Shown piece after piece: positions 1-9,582 of a stretch of DNA of 12,583 nt (its first letter is position 1; the number at the start of each line of letters is the position of its first letter). Below the pieces are notes generated by a model, which was not told where the DNA came from, searched no databases, and was given only the letters and a program-made list of their open reading frames with translations. Made by a program: the position numbers and the translations under genes. This DNA is from Smittium mucronatum (lineage: Eukaryota > Kickxellomycota > Harpellomycetes > Harpellales > Legeriomycetaceae). Location of the stretch: NCBI GenBank assembly GCA_001953115.1, contig LSSL01006578.1, positions 1 to 12,583 on the forward strand, given 5' to 3'.

Positions 1-276
1 CTAGCTCTTAAAAATGATAAATAGTAAAATAATTTCTCTTTTAAAATAATTTTTAAAAAGAAAAAGTTAGATACCTAGGTTTATCACAAATAGAAGTGTC
101 AATTTTCACCCTCTATAAAATTATATTCTAAAAAAATGTGCGCTGAGCTGTATACTATTTCTAATTTTATTTATTGGCACAACTTTAAGCTTTTTTATAC
201 ATAATCCAATAAATTTTTTAATAGTTAATATCAATTAATTAGTCTTATTAGATATTATATAATCTTGTAAAGTTTT
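1..276. other. Unassigned AT-rich stretch left of the kdsA remnant
   Basis: This stretch lies beyond the expected 3' end of the decayed kdsA gene. I see no open reading frame and no motif that I can place. The only less AT-rich island is at about 137-156. Its reverse complement contains AGCTCAG, which resembles the D-arm of a tRNA, but no acceptor, anticodon or T arm could be fitted around it. It may hold the end of another decayed gene. Confidence 0.3.
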
Positions 277-1133
277 TTAAAATGAGTTTTATTTTCTATG
301 TGTTTCTACCTTGTTTGTTTTGTCAGAATAGTTATATGTATCCTTTATCTATAATAAGAGATTTTGAGTAACTGTAAATCCGAGACTAATTTAACCCGAA
401 CTTATTTTAGAATTATTCTGAAATAAAATTCCACATCCTTAGAATATTGAATATGGAATAGGAAAAAATAGATTTACCATTTCTGTTGTGAAGAGGTGTA
501 AAAAAAATAGATCATGAATAAAAAATAGAAATTTTAACATGTATTTTATTAGCAAATATATCTTTAATCAAAATAGGAACAGAAAATAAATTTTGGCACA
601 AGCTCACTTAATGGCTGAATCCGCCAAATTAATATCAAATTTATCTAAAGTTAAAACTAAATTAAAAGTCTTATATATCATCATGTTGCGATCACTAATT
701 TTATCAGATAACTTTTTCATTTATATGGTATCTATCCATATTGGTTCAATTTTTAGAATTCTATTATTTTTAAATAATAAAAGACAACAAGTGGTTGAAA
801 CAATAAACTGACTAATGTACAAGTAAAAATTTTAAGCCAAATACATCAATTATTTTAATTCCAATTGCAAAAAATAAAAGCAATTTTACAATTTTTTTAG
901 GCTAACTAATTTCCACCAATATAGTTATTTTTTTAGGTCTTTTTTAAGCGAAAATCTTATTTAATCATTTAATTTTATCTTTTCATGTTTATATCTAATT
1001 TATTAATTAATCTTTTCTTTTTCACAGAAATATTTACATGCTTTAGATAATTAAATATTATTTATGAAGCTACTAAATTTTAATATCAAATCGAACTTAA
1101 AGTTAATAAATTTAAATACCAAACTGAAAGAGT
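277..1133 (-). pseudogene. kdsA: Decayed kdsA (Kdo-8-phosphate synthase)
   Basis: The family joins phosphoenolpyruvate and arabinose-5-phosphate to make Kdo-8-phosphate for lipopolysaccharide. Minus-strand pieces match in order: NI*LSK..A..CE near 1059 (family NVLESRDLAM.ICE), IGIKII.DV near 862 (FGVKIITDV), VYCFNHLLSFI near 808 (VVDVIQLPAFL), SDKI..SDRN near 705 (NEKVILCDRG), NLVLTL near 660 (NLVVDML), GCGILF near 438 (GLAGLF) and K.SSG*ISLGF near 405 (KCDGPSALPL). Three of these separately predict start points at 1134, 1126 and 1131. The predicted length of about 855 bases equals the 284-residue family length. Stops, frameshifts and lost substrate-binding residues leave it dead. It sits downstream of prmC and sirB1, as in Escherichia coli. 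The short plus-strand frame at 593-811 is only its antisense shadow. Confidence 0.85.
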
Positions 1134-1282
1134 TTGAATCATTCACACAATAAAATAAAGATTTATATTGTGGGAAATAAAATGTGAAGATTTTTAAAAG
1201 ACAAAATTTATCATTTTCTGAAAAACTTTAAAAAAAATAATAACATTTTGAAGCCAAAATTTGTTGAGATGTCATTTTAAAA

Positions 1283-2030
1283 TTTAGTACTCTACTAATT
1301 ATCTTTATCTTGATTTTTTATTTAATAAAACTAAAAATCAAGCCATATTTTAAATCCTCTCTTATATTTATGCTAGATATCTCCAATCTGATTCTATTAA
1401 CGACTTTTTTTAAAAAAATTTAAACTAAAACAACGAAGCATTAAAAACCTTATATTTTTTTATTAAAAAATTGATTATCATCTAGTAACAAAAATATTAT
1501 CCTTTTATTATTTTAAAAACCAAAATAAATATACTCTCTCATGAAGAGACCACATAATATATATAAATAAGAATTATTTTGTATTCTTTATCACTCCAAT
1601 TTATTAAAGATAAGATTTTTTTTACAAGATGCTACTCAAATAAACGGTTGTTTTGACATTATGAATATTTGTTTAAAAGATTTAGCTCAATGAGACAGTA
1701 CTTGTTTTATCTGTATAAAATAATTAAATATTAAGAAAATTAATATCATAATTTTTATACTTAACCTAATCATTTATTTTATTACCATAAGATTAAATGG
1801 GATATAACTAGAGGGTTTAAAACTCAATAACTTAGACTAAATTTTGAGACTGTTAATTTGAAGAGAATAATTATATATTGATATTTAGAATTATAATTAC
1901 CATTAATTGTATGTCTTCAATATATTAATATATTAAATAACTAATATATATTGATATAATCTATATATTTCAACATTTGATTCTAATTTATAAGTTATAT
2001 AAAATTAAATTTTTATATTTTCAAAATGGG
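1283..2030 (-). pseudogene. sirB1: Decayed sirB1/ychA-like gene
   Basis: The space between the prmC and kdsA remnants fits ychA (sirB1), a conserved protein with transglutaminase-like and tetratricopeptide parts that lies in this position in Escherichia coli. Near 1823 the minus strand reads VLNPLVISHLILW followed by **NK*, in step with family VLKNRQGSAVSLGAVLLW and VANRL after a few small gaps. Just downstream LIFLIFNYFI can be laid on VIFPTQLILR. The start is not visible. Projecting from the VL motif gives about 2090, which would overlap prmC, so some bases have been gained. This is one of the weaker assignments and rests on two neighbouring blocks plus position. A tRNA-like string at about 1690-1720 falls inside it and is taken as chance. 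Confidence 0.48.
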
Positions 2031-2256
2031 ATATTATATTTCAAAAAAATTTAAGACAGGTAGAAAATGAAAAAACGGGATTTTTAGATTTTTTTTGAAA
2101 TTTATCAGATCAAAAGATGGGATTATTTTCTATTTTTCTTTTTCCACCTATGTTTTTCCCTCCTAAGATCAATTTTATGAGAATATTTTGGTCAATAAAT
2201 TATATAATAAATAATATCATATATATATTCTTCTTAGTTGACTGGTATAACGGGTC

Positions 2257-2270
2257 ATATATATATATAT
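2257..2270. repeat. (AT)7 dinucleotide run in prmC
   Basis: Seven AT units occur inside the decayed prmC gene, near the region where its methyltransferase core can no longer be read. A shorter TA run lies at about 2220-2228. Confidence 0.8.
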
Positions 2271-2460
2271 TGTTTTCATGTTATGAATATCATAATAAAT
2301 ATCAATTTGAAAAAAATCGTCCTTAACCGGTTGAAGAATAAAAAACCGTTGTTTTTTAAACAATTTCTTGGCTTTTAAAACTTTTTTTGTGCACAGCTGA
2401 TCTCTAAAGAAAAAACCCCGTAAATAGTTATTATAAATAAAGTGTTTCAGGTATTATGAT

Positions 2461-2485
2461 ATCTCATCTTATCTTATCTTATCCC
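2461..2485. repeat. ATCTT pentanucleotide microsatellite in prmC
   Basis: Five units of five bases read ATCTC, ATCTT three times, then ATCCC. They lie between two prmC motifs (former FW and IPRP) whose spacing is about 28 bases too long, so the repeat probably grew after the gene died. Confidence 0.85.
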
Positions 2486-2844
2486 ATTTAATAACAATTC
2501 TTTTTTCAGAAATTTATTTTATTCTAATTTTTAATATATTCTCCTATTTTTTTTTCAATATTAAAATACTGTAATTAATCGAATTGCTGAAAATGCTGTA
2601 ATCTTCTTAAAAATATTATTTTTATTCTCAAAGAAATTGAATTTAAATTTTTTCACATTTTTTCATTTTGTTTAATAGATTTTAATTTTTCTAAGAGTAT
2701 TTATTATTATTTAAGAAAGAAAAAATAATCAGGGAAATGCTAACTGTATCGATATCTCTCGAAAATCTTTAACTAAACTTCTATGAATACACGTTCAAAA
2801 TTTTATTTATTTAATTTTAAAGTTAAACTAACAGATGTTTATTG

Positions 2845-3961
2845 TTATTTTTTAATCAGAAACTCTAACTGATCTTGATATTCCATGAGAGGATTCTGCT
2901 AATATTTCTGATACAAAGCTTGTAAATTCAAATCATCCAAGCTCAATTTTTAAATTATTTAAATTCAAGTAATATAAATATGATGTATCTAAATTTATAA
3001 TTGATATATTCACCTGAATAAATATATGATTTTTATCACTTAGAACCGCTGAAATTAAAGTGAGCATACCACAGATTGGCTAAAGTTCGGCTAAAAGTTC
3101 GGGATAGTAGATATAAATAGTATGGGTATCTGTTTTTCCGTGTTACATTGACCTCTATTTTAAATATACGCTGAAATATTAATAAAAAAAACGTTTTTTA
3201 TTCTCTTAGGAATATATTTTTGTTCTTATTTTTGTTTCAAATATTTAAAATGAACCCATAAGAAATTTTTAACCTTTTGAATATTTTTATAATTGAACAA
3301 GTCTTTGATAAGATCACTTCTCACGATTTATTGATTATTTTTTTAATAATTTTCGATCTGAGTTCCTGATAATAATAATAATTTTTTTTATTTAACAGTT
3401 TTATAAACGATCCCTTTTATGTTATTTTTTCCTTATGTCATCAAATATTTTTATTATCAATTTTTTAGAGCATTCATTTATAGGCTCTTTTAAAAAGTGA
3501 TTCTCCGCTATCTATAACTAATCTGTAAATATAAGATATCTTGTTCCTAGTTATTTTTTTAAATTAAATTAATTAGTTTTTATAAGTATTTCTCTGACTA
3601 ATAATGAGCCACCTATTTATAAAATTAGAGTAAAAATATAAAAAAAAATCGAGTTCAAATTTTGATTTAATGATGATAACGGTATAAAAAATTAAGCAAT
3701 AGACATTATAATCAAGGGATTATTCTATATTCAAAGCTAATTTATCATTATAATAATAGATTTAAAATTAATGGATATTTTTATTTTACATAAAAAAATA
3801 CCAAGTCAATTTTACTTCATTTATAACTATATTTATAAGTTTTTAACAGAAAAAACTCCCTATAAGCTAAACATAATAGTTTTTTTTAAACACCATAATA
3901 CTCAGAAAAATATTAGTTTAGTGTATAAATATTAATTAAAATTTCATGAGGTCGGGTTCAT
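2845..3961 (-). pseudogene. prfA: Decayed prfA (peptide chain release factor RF1)
   Basis: RF1 ends translation at UAG and UAA codons. The probable start codon is the ATG at 3961-3959 (MNP, family MKPS) and the stop is TAA at 2847-2845. The 1117 bases compare with 1083 for a 360-residue RF1. Traces in order: YFSEYY (FRALSREY); IGG..SLLVREIL near 3613 (GTGGDEAALFAGDLF); RGQ.CNTE near 3153 (GGQHVNTTE), followed by an out-of-frame RITH; SDKN.., then FIQVNIS..INL (family SDR.., FPQGRVTDHRINL); and NPLMEYQDQLEFL at the end (family EPIIQEHQADQLAAL). The catalytic GGQ reads RGQ and many stops interrupt the frame. hemA lies upstream and prmC downstream, the classic cluster. Confidence 0.82.
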
Positions 3962-3964
3962 TTA

Positions 3965-5095
3965 CAATATTTCTTATTCTACTAAAGTTTTAATAATTTT
4001 CGTTTTTATAAGAGCTTTTTTCAAAAAAAAAGTGAGAATTTTTTTAAAAAATATTAAAGGATCAAAAATGGATTAAAATATAAAGATTTTTCACTAAAAG
4101 TAATTTATAAAAAAATAAATTATTCACTACTTTTATAAGATAAACTTTTAAATAATAAATATATATATTTAAGTAACTTTTTTTTTCATTAATTGCGGTT
4201 ATTGGTTATCATTTTAACACACATAAAATAAACCATTTTCAGTATTAAATATACTTTTCGGATAAGAATTTAATATCTTGATTTAAATAAACTTTCTATT
4301 TAAGCATTAATTTAACATTAAATACATTAACATAATTAAACAAATATTTACTCTCTCATTTTTGTAATTAATTGGAATAGAAACAATATTATTTGACTTT
4401 TGCATATATATTTTATGATTTTTATATTTAAATAAATCTCTGTATTTAATTATTTTTTATTTCTAAATAACCCGACCATGTCTTTTTTGACAGATTTTAA
4501 TTACTGAGCAAGACAAATTAACTTTTGCTTCTATCCAATATATTTTTATTTGTTATTTATTTGCTAAATATAAACTCAAGTCATGAGAAGAACTTACTTT
4601 TAAAATTATCGTGGGCTTTATTCAAATTGCAGGATCCGAAAATTAGGAATTGTTAAAAAAACCAACAAAGTCAATATTTTTTTATGATTCAAATCCCCTG
4701 ATTGGTGTATTTAATCTGCTAAAAGACCTATTGGTAATAAAATTAAATTAGATCATATCAGATCAGATCCTATTTTTATTTTTAAAAAAATCCAAATTCA
4801 AAGGTAAAGATAGCCTTTTGTTATATTTTTATTTGATTCATAAAAAAACCTTTATAAATAGGATTTATGTTATCCATCTGAAATAAAAGAAAACTTAATT
4901 TTTTTTTAATAATCAAATAATATAATAATTATAATAAGATCTGTTAAATAGATTAAAATTTTCAAATTTCTATTGCTTTATAATGACTCAAATTAAGAAA
5001 TATAAAATATATATTCAATTTTTGGAGGATCTATGCTATTCTGTAAACAAAAACTAGTTGAATTCAATTAACGCCAATTTTTTTGATTATATTAT
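3965..5095 (-). pseudogene. hemA: Decayed hemA (glutamyl-tRNA reductase)
   Basis: HemA reduces glutamyl-tRNA to glutamate-1-semialdehyde, the first committed step of tetrapyrrole synthesis. Minus-strand traces: LALIEFN near 5077 (family LLALGINH), NLFNRSYY near 4945 (STCNRTELY), G.SDLI near 4770 followed by P.I.G near 4725 (SGLDSLVLGEPQILG), and KKDMVGLFR near 4485 (QKMIIANRT). They predict starts at 5086, 5095, 5085 and 5106, a strong internal agreement. The catalytic cysteine of STCNR is now phenylalanine. The nucleotide-binding GAGE motif cannot be read with confidence. Only about 1130 of the usual 1257 bases remain before prfA begins, so the 3' end is shortened. It precedes prfA and is divergent from ispE, matching the E. 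coli arrangement except that lolB is absent. Confidence 0.77.
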
Positions 5096-5139
5096 TAGAG
5101 TAAGGAATATTGGTGGAATATGCAAAAGCATCTTAATTT

Positions 5140-5975
5140 CAGCGTAGCTCTAATTTACCCAAATATAAACTTTATTTATATCATTATCAAAGAGTTAATA
5201 ATATTAATAAGTTCAATTTATTTGAAAAATCATTTTTTTATAAGTTAGGAGATATTAATTTATGCAATATCACAAAATCTTAACTATTCCATCTAGTTTT
5301 TTGTAAATTTTTACAATTTATAAATATTAAATCAAATATTAGCTCAAAAAATCTTAAATCTATAGCAGGAATCAGTTTTAGTCTACCAATATTAAAAATA
5401 TATAAATACAAATATTTTTATAATTTATAAATAAAATATAATATGTATTTATATTTATTTAAAGTATAAAATTATTTAAAAAAATTCCTAGTTTAAAAAA
5501 TAATACCCAGTTTTGAGATACATATATTAAAATTAAAAATTTTCAGTTTTTAATATATTTAGATAATTGGTTTCAAATTATTATTTTAGATTGGATGTTT
5601 AACTTTTTATAGTAATACCAGTCTCACAGGGCTCAGAAGAAATGATTGTTATTACTTAGTTATTAATACCAGTAACTAAGGTAAAAATGATCCCCTGGTG
5701 CTTAAAGAATCCAAAATTTTCATTAGTTTTCCTTTTGTTTTTATTAAAATAAAACGGTAGATTTCGATAAAAAAAATTTTCTCAATAAAATAATCACGAA
5801 ATATAAAGTAAATAAAGATTACTTGACCTGAAAACATCAAAAAATGATAAAAAGTAAATTGAGATAAAAATTACATACAGCACATTAATGTTAATCTCTG
5901 AAATCCATTGTTTTCAAAGCGTTTGTTATAAAAGAAACGGTAATTTAAAAAATCATTCAAATTTTATTATAAGTA
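5140..5975 (+). pseudogene. ispE: Decayed ispE (CDP-ME kinase)
   Basis: IspE phosphorylates 4-diphosphocytidyl-2-C-methylerythritol in the non-mevalonate isoprenoid pathway. Plus-strand traces: LPKYKLYLYHY.QR at 5155 (family SPAKLNLFLYITGQR), then LFEKS..YKLGD (LFQFLDYGD); GISFS..LPI near 5368 (NISIDKRLPM); YYLVIN near 5650 with PLVLKE (WYLVAHP, TPVIFKD); RLLDLKTS near 5817 (RLTGTGAC); and FVIKETVI*KNH at 5922 (FVAKGANLSPLH). Start estimates are 5140, 5146, 5112 and 5121, and the length matches the 283-residue family. The glycine-rich ATP loop GGGLGGGSS has dissolved into A+T. The 69-codon frame at 5888-6097 crosses the end of this remnant in another frame and does not look like a gene. Confidence 0.86.
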
Positions 5976-6300
5976 TTTATATAACTTGGAATCGGACTAT
6001 ATGGTCAATTAGTCATTCCAAAAACATTAATTCTATTAGGATAAAAGTTAAAAATCCCTTATATTATCTGAATTGGTGCTTCATGGATATGAAGTAACTT
6101 TTAAAATATTTGTAAGGAGTTTGAAATTATAGGATGCTAACTTCACCTTTTTCCATATTTTACTTTTTATAAACTAAAAATTAGTAACAATTCTTTTTAT
6201 AATATAATTAAAAAGATATAATTTTTGTAAAATAAAATTTCAATTTAATTATATTAATGTAAAAAAATCCATATATCTATTACTCAGTATTCTAAATTAA
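5976..6300 (+). other. ispE-prs spacer (old prs leader region)
   Basis: About 325 bases separate the ispE and prs remnants. A long leader before prs is normal in enterobacteria. The spacer holds the 36-base hairpin listed separately. Downstream of the hairpin an AAGGAG string at about 6114-6119 could be a former ribosome-binding site, but it is too far from the prs start to be used. A GLYGQL-like plus-strand reading near 5995-6050 briefly looked like a dehydrogenase start but has no further support. I see no other feature. Confidence 0.4.
5986..6021. other. Two-part inverted repeat / hairpin
   Basis: TTGGAAT (5986-5992) pairs perfectly with ATTCCAA (6015-6021). Inside it GACTA (5995-5999) pairs with TAGTC (6010-6014). 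This leaves a two-base CG bulge on the left arm and a ten-base loop. Twelve pairs, five of them G-C, are notable in sequence with about 20 % G+C. It lies just after the end of the ispE remnant. Neither side has a T-run, so it is not an obvious intrinsic terminator. It may be a surviving piece of an mRNA leader or processing site, or chance. Confidence 0.6.
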
Positions 6301-7300
6301 TAAAGTTTCATTTTATCAAAAAAAAAAGTTTTTTCACCTGAATTATCGTAAATTAGAAATGTATATATATTAATAATTAATTTTATAACTTCGTTTTATT
6401 TTTCATTCGGTAAAAATATGTGTAGGCACTTGAATCAGGAACATCAAAGAAAACCTATATTTAACAAAAGTTCATGGTTACCTACAACAAGTATTAATTT
6501 TAACATCTTTATCTTTTTAGATACTTTAATGCGGTTAATCTTTTTCTATTTTGAATTTAAATCGATTTAATATTATAATAGTATAAAAAAAACTTAAATA
6601 AAACAGAAAATGAAACTGAAGTCATAGTTATTTTATTTTATTTTATTTTTAAAAATTAAAACTAACTAATGAAAAAAAACTAAGCCAATTTTTTTTATAA
6701 ATTTTTTAAAAATTTTCAAACTTACGATAAAAATGAAAATTTTCTATTTGACTCATTAACTTATAAAAAAGACTTTTTTCCACTAATCCATTACTAATTT
6801 TTTTTAAATAATAAGACTGGATTTAAAATTATGTAAAGCTTCCAAAATTGTGCTAAATTTTCCCAATTTAGATTTTAAAAATCTATTAAATACCAATTTT
6901 AGTATTTTAACGAATAAAAAATGCTTTATTTAAAATCTAATTTTTTCTAAAATGAAATAATAAACTTTTTGAAGGAAAAAATCTTGATTAAAAAACGATA
7001 ACTCATAAATAAATAAAATTTTAATACAAAAGATATTTATAAATATAAATAACTAGAATAACAAATTTTTATCTTACCTAATATTTTCTACTCTATCGAA
7101 TTAAAAAAATAAATTTTTTAAATCAAATGAAATATTTCTGTAGAAAAAGTATTATTTGCATTTTTAATATCGTGCATTGATTTCATATTTTTTTTTTTAA
7201 AAAAAAAATTATGATCTATTTTTTTCACGACTTAACTTCTGATTATTTTTAAAAAAAATTGAATTAGCGCGATTCATCAATAATATATATTTTTTAAGTT
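6301..7300 (+). pseudogene. prs: Decayed prs (PRPP synthetase)
   Basis: Prs makes phosphoribosyl pyrophosphate from ribose-5-phosphate and ATP. Plus-strand traces: KVF.SPELS*IRNVYI from about 6325 (family [21 protein letters not shown], with AGNA missing), N.E..R..IF near 6435 (INENVRGGDIF), PTTSINFNIFIFLDTLMR at 6481 (PTNDNLMELVVMVDALRR, position for position), RLIFFYFEF (GRITAVIPYFGY), and IVLNFPNL near 6847 (IVVSPDI). Start estimates are 6301, 6298 and 6355. The expected length is 945 bases, and the remnant extends to about 7250-7300. The catalytic YARQDR loop and the PRPP-binding DDMIDTGGT motif are not recognisable. It follows ispE and precedes pth in the same direction. A T11A10 palindrome lies in its 3' part. 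Confidence 0.85.
7188..7208. repeat. T11A10 homopolymer palindrome
   Basis: Eleven T (7188-7198) are followed directly by ten A (7199-7208), in the 3' part of the prs remnant. It could fold on itself, but slippage growth of neighbouring homopolymers is the simplest origin. Confidence 0.8.
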
Positions 7301-7349
7301 AAAAATCCAAATTTTATAATTATTCTTAATAATTGATATCAATTTTTAA

Positions 7350-7935
7350 TCTTACTCAAATTTTTTACATTGAGGAGTAGATAAAACAAATAAATTACTA
7401 ATAGCTGACATTAAAATAATGGTGATAATAATTTTGAAATGCACTTATTTAAAATTTTAATTATAATATTATTTTAAATAATATTTTAAATTAATTTTAT
7501 GATTTTTTTGATAAAAAATTATAAATAATAATATAATTTCGATAAGAAGTTTCATAAAAATATTTGCCTATTTAAAATATTTTACACAAAATTTATGTAT
7601 TATATGAATTTATGTTATACTCTGTCGATGTTGAGATTGATAATATGCTTTTTTTGTAAAAAAAATCAATGTTAGTCAGTGACGCATATTATATCAGTAT
7701 TATCTAATAGAAATGGCAGATGTTATTTTTTATTAATCTTTGAATTCTGATTTATCAAAAAGAAATAAATTGAGCCTCTTTTTATTAAAAAAATGAATAA
7801 AATAAATTTAGAAACTGCTTGATATGTCGTTCTATTCAAATAAATGTTTTTATTTTTGTAAAAAATAGCGAATATGAAAAAAATTACAGTTAAAATATGT
7901 ATATATTTAACTATCTAATAATTTCTCATTATATC
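7350..7935 (+). pseudogene. pth: Decayed pth (peptidyl-tRNA hydrolase)
   Basis: Pth frees tRNA from peptidyl-tRNA that has dropped off the ribosome. Plus-strand traces: KLLIADI near 7392 (family KLIVGLA), SFIKI...YLKYFTQN near 7548 ([20 protein letters not shown]), VDVEIDNM at 7624 (VAHDELDLPP) and a weaker YYISII near 7690 (KDIISKL). The second and third predict starts at 7350 and 7354, the first 7383. The active-site HDELD has become DVEID, which loses the catalytic Asp of the HDE motif. The expected end at about 7935 leaves no gap before ychF, as in genomes with a pth-ychF pair. The GGGHGGHNG and IGIGHP motifs are not readable. Confidence 0.64.
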
Positions 7936-8820
7936 GATTTAGAAATAAAATAATAATAACATAAACAATATAAGCTATTATAAAATGTCTTTTTTACCGC
8001 TATTTTATTTTAAATTACAAATAAAATTTACCAAAGTGAGAATTCAATTAAGAAATTAGCAGATTAAATCATTTATTAAATAGGATATAAAAAAATAAAA
8101 AATAAATACATGAATTTTTATCAAAAATTCCAGGTTTAAAAAACAATAATAGGATTTTCAATTGAATTATTTTAAAATTTCAGGAGGAATTTCAAAATCA
8201 CAATTTATTGATATTTCTAATTTATTTATTAAATTTTTTTTTTACTATAAATGGTTCTTATCTTCTATTTAAATGCACTAATAAATTCATAAAACCATCT
8301 ATTTTATCCAAAAAATACATACCTTTTGTTTATTTGTGTTAAATTAGAATATTTAACATCAGAATTTACAAATGGTTAAATATTTTATTTCCATTATACT
8401 TTTTTAATAAAGGCTTATAAAATTATAATTTCTCCGCTGCTCTATGCAAAACTTTTTTTTTTAAATTGTGCAACACTTTCCCAAATTAGAAAATTTAAAA
8501 AAAATCATTGGTTTATCCCTTCCCTCAATAAAGAAATGGCTTATGAAACTTAGTGAAAAAAAAAAGATGTTTCTCTGGGCCACAAAATTTTGATTTTTAT
8601 GTGTATCCCTGTAAAAAAATTCATTTTTTATAAGAACTTTTCTTTTATTGTAAAAAACTAATCCAGAAAGACCAAAATATATTTTTTTTGAACGAAAGTG
8701 AGAAAAAATTCTGTTTTTATATCAATAAAAATTAAGCAAAAATTTAAAATTTGTTTAATATTTAAATGAATTTCTCGAAAAGCATGAAATATTTTGAGAT
8801 TTTTGGTTTTTAAAATAATT
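7936..8820 (+). pseudogene. ychF: Probable decayed ychF (ribosome-binding ATPase)
   Basis: YchF is an Obg-family P-loop ATPase usually encoded after pth. Evidence is thinner than for its neighbours. Plus-strand SGGISKSQF near 8175-8202 can be laid on SKGEGLGNQF. FPKLEN at 8478 followed by LNKEMAYE matches LPQLEN and the LSAEEKAAI stretch. KILIFMCI near 8588 aligns with KPTMYIAN. The start is estimated at 7933 or 7974 from the first two blocks. The P-loop GLPNVGKST is not recognisable. The family needs about 1092 bases but only about 885 are available before dut, so roughly 200 bases of the 3' half are missing. A possible end is the FLK-stop at about 8806-8817 (family NFLFNV). Confidence 0.5.
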
Positions 8821-8850
8821 TCTGAAAGATTTAACTTAAAAAATTACTGG

Positions 8851-9305
8851 GACCTTTCCTTCCATTAAGAAATTAATTTTCTTTGAATTTCAATAAATAA
8901 AAATTTCCTTATTTTTTACGTTCTATTATCAGTGAAATTATTTAATATCCAATACATAAAGAGTAAAGAAGTGGAAATTTTGAAAAGATAAAAAAATATA
9001 AATTAGAAATTGCGGAAAATAATTGTTTAAACCAATTAGACACAAGTAAAATCTGCTTCAAATTTGTAGTTTTATGGGAAAAAAAGGTGAAAAGCTAAAT
9101 GCATCGTCACTGAATCTTATTTCCCTCTGACTAGACATAGACTTGAGAATATTTATTTCTCCTTCACTCAAACAATCAAATTTTCTGTTTTTGTTCCCTG
9201 TGCTTACAATTCTAAGTTTATGTATAGCCTAACGGTAGAAATAACATGATGTGACCTCGACAGAGGATTGGGATTTTAACTCGATGAAATCTTCAATAAA
9301 AATTT
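8851..9305 (+). pseudogene. dut: Decayed dut (dUTPase)
   Basis: Dut hydrolyses dUTP to dUMP and keeps uracil out of DNA. Plus-strand traces cover most of the protein: FP at 8904 (family FPLPTY), EVEILKR at 8968 (AVELAPG), G.K.G near 9077 (GLGHKHG), NLISL*LDIDLR.IFIS at 9113 (NLVGLIDSDYQGQLMIS), FVP at 9190 (IFVPVVQ), and DLDRGLGF at 9253 (DATDRGEGGFG). Start estimates are 8853, 8851, 8855, 8864 and 8842, and the length equals the 152-residue family. The catalytic Asp of GLIDSDY survives only approximately, beside stops. In Escherichia coli dut follows coaBC and is not next to ychF, so a rearrangement or large deletion lies at its left side. Confidence 0.77.
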
Positions 9306-9582
9306 TAAAATATCTTCCATAACCGATTCTCACTAAAATTTCATGTTTGGGTCTAAGTAATAACCTAGAGCGGAATTTTCAGTTTAAATTGACATCAAAT
9401 GATCACCATCCCCATCATCTGATGCCATCTTTATTTTTTAAACACTAATGTATTGTTAATTCTCTGTTGCCTCTCTCACAGAAACAATTTCCAGGGCAAA
9501 AACTCATGATTAAGCACCGGAATCAAAAAAATCATGGTAGCACATAACTTCTCCATAGAGCTAATAAACATATTCCCAAAAT
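9306..9582. other. Unassigned GC-richer spacer between dut and rpmB
   Basis: These 277 bases are clearly less AT-rich than the rest, for example the CATC-rich patch at about 9403-9428 and the stretch at about 9466-9530. I could not assign a gene on either strand. Minus-strand frames give protein-like but interrupted text, and nothing matches coaBC or radC, the genes expected near dut and rpmB. It may hold a short remnant, the old rpmB promoter region, or a rearrangement junction. Confidence 0.4.

Larger units (their letters stand above)
2032..2782 (-). pseudogene. prmC: Decayed prmC (release-factor glutamine methyltransferase)
   Basis: PrmC methylates the glutamine of the GGQ motif in peptide-chain release factors. 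Minus-strand traces are: REISIQL near 2761 (family REAISQL, residues 8-14), GEYI near 2544 (GEPIA), F* near 2521, where FW has become TTC TGA, IIP..ET near 2451 (LIPRPDTE), and EKHRWKKK near 2155 (LEHGWQQG). The first four predict starts between 2721 and 2782. The last shows that about 140 bases have been lost from the methyltransferase core. The LGTGTG and NPPY motifs are not readable. An ATCTT microsatellite sits between the FW and IPRP sites and accounts for the extra length there. The gene follows prfA with a gap of about 60 bases, the usual order. A plus-strand frame at 2117-2326 is antisense to it and is not a gene. Confidence 0.74.

Noticed and set aside
593..811. Plus-strand open frame of 72 codons as a gene
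   Set aside because: It lies antisense to kdsA traces that fit in step on the minus strand. It has no ribosome-binding site and no family match.
1680..1722. tRNA-Lys remnant on the plus strand
   Set aside because: Only a D-arm-like and a loose anticodon-arm-like string are present. No acceptor or T arm, and it lies inside the likely sirB1 remnant.
2117..2326. Plus-strand open frame of 69 codons, hydrophobic, as a small membrane protein
   Set aside because: It is antisense to the decayed prmC. Its hydrophobicity follows from T-rich codons.
5606..5680. DJ-1/YajL-like reading (IPVSQGSEEM)
   Set aside because: The resemblance ends after about 20 residues. The same bases read in another frame give the ispE YLV block at exactly the expected distance from the ispE start.
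5980..6060. panE-like dehydrogenase start (LGIGLYGQL)
   Set aside because: No further panE motif follows, and the bases form the arms of an inverted repeat.
5888..6097. Plus-strand open frame of 69 codons as a gene
   Set aside because: It runs over the 3' end of the ispE remnant in another frame and continues into the spacer hairpin, with no family match.
8960..9170. ychF carboxy end (KEVEIL, G..G.K, DIDL..F)
   Set aside because: These pieces also resemble YchF, but they fit dUTPase better and agree on one dut start near 8851.
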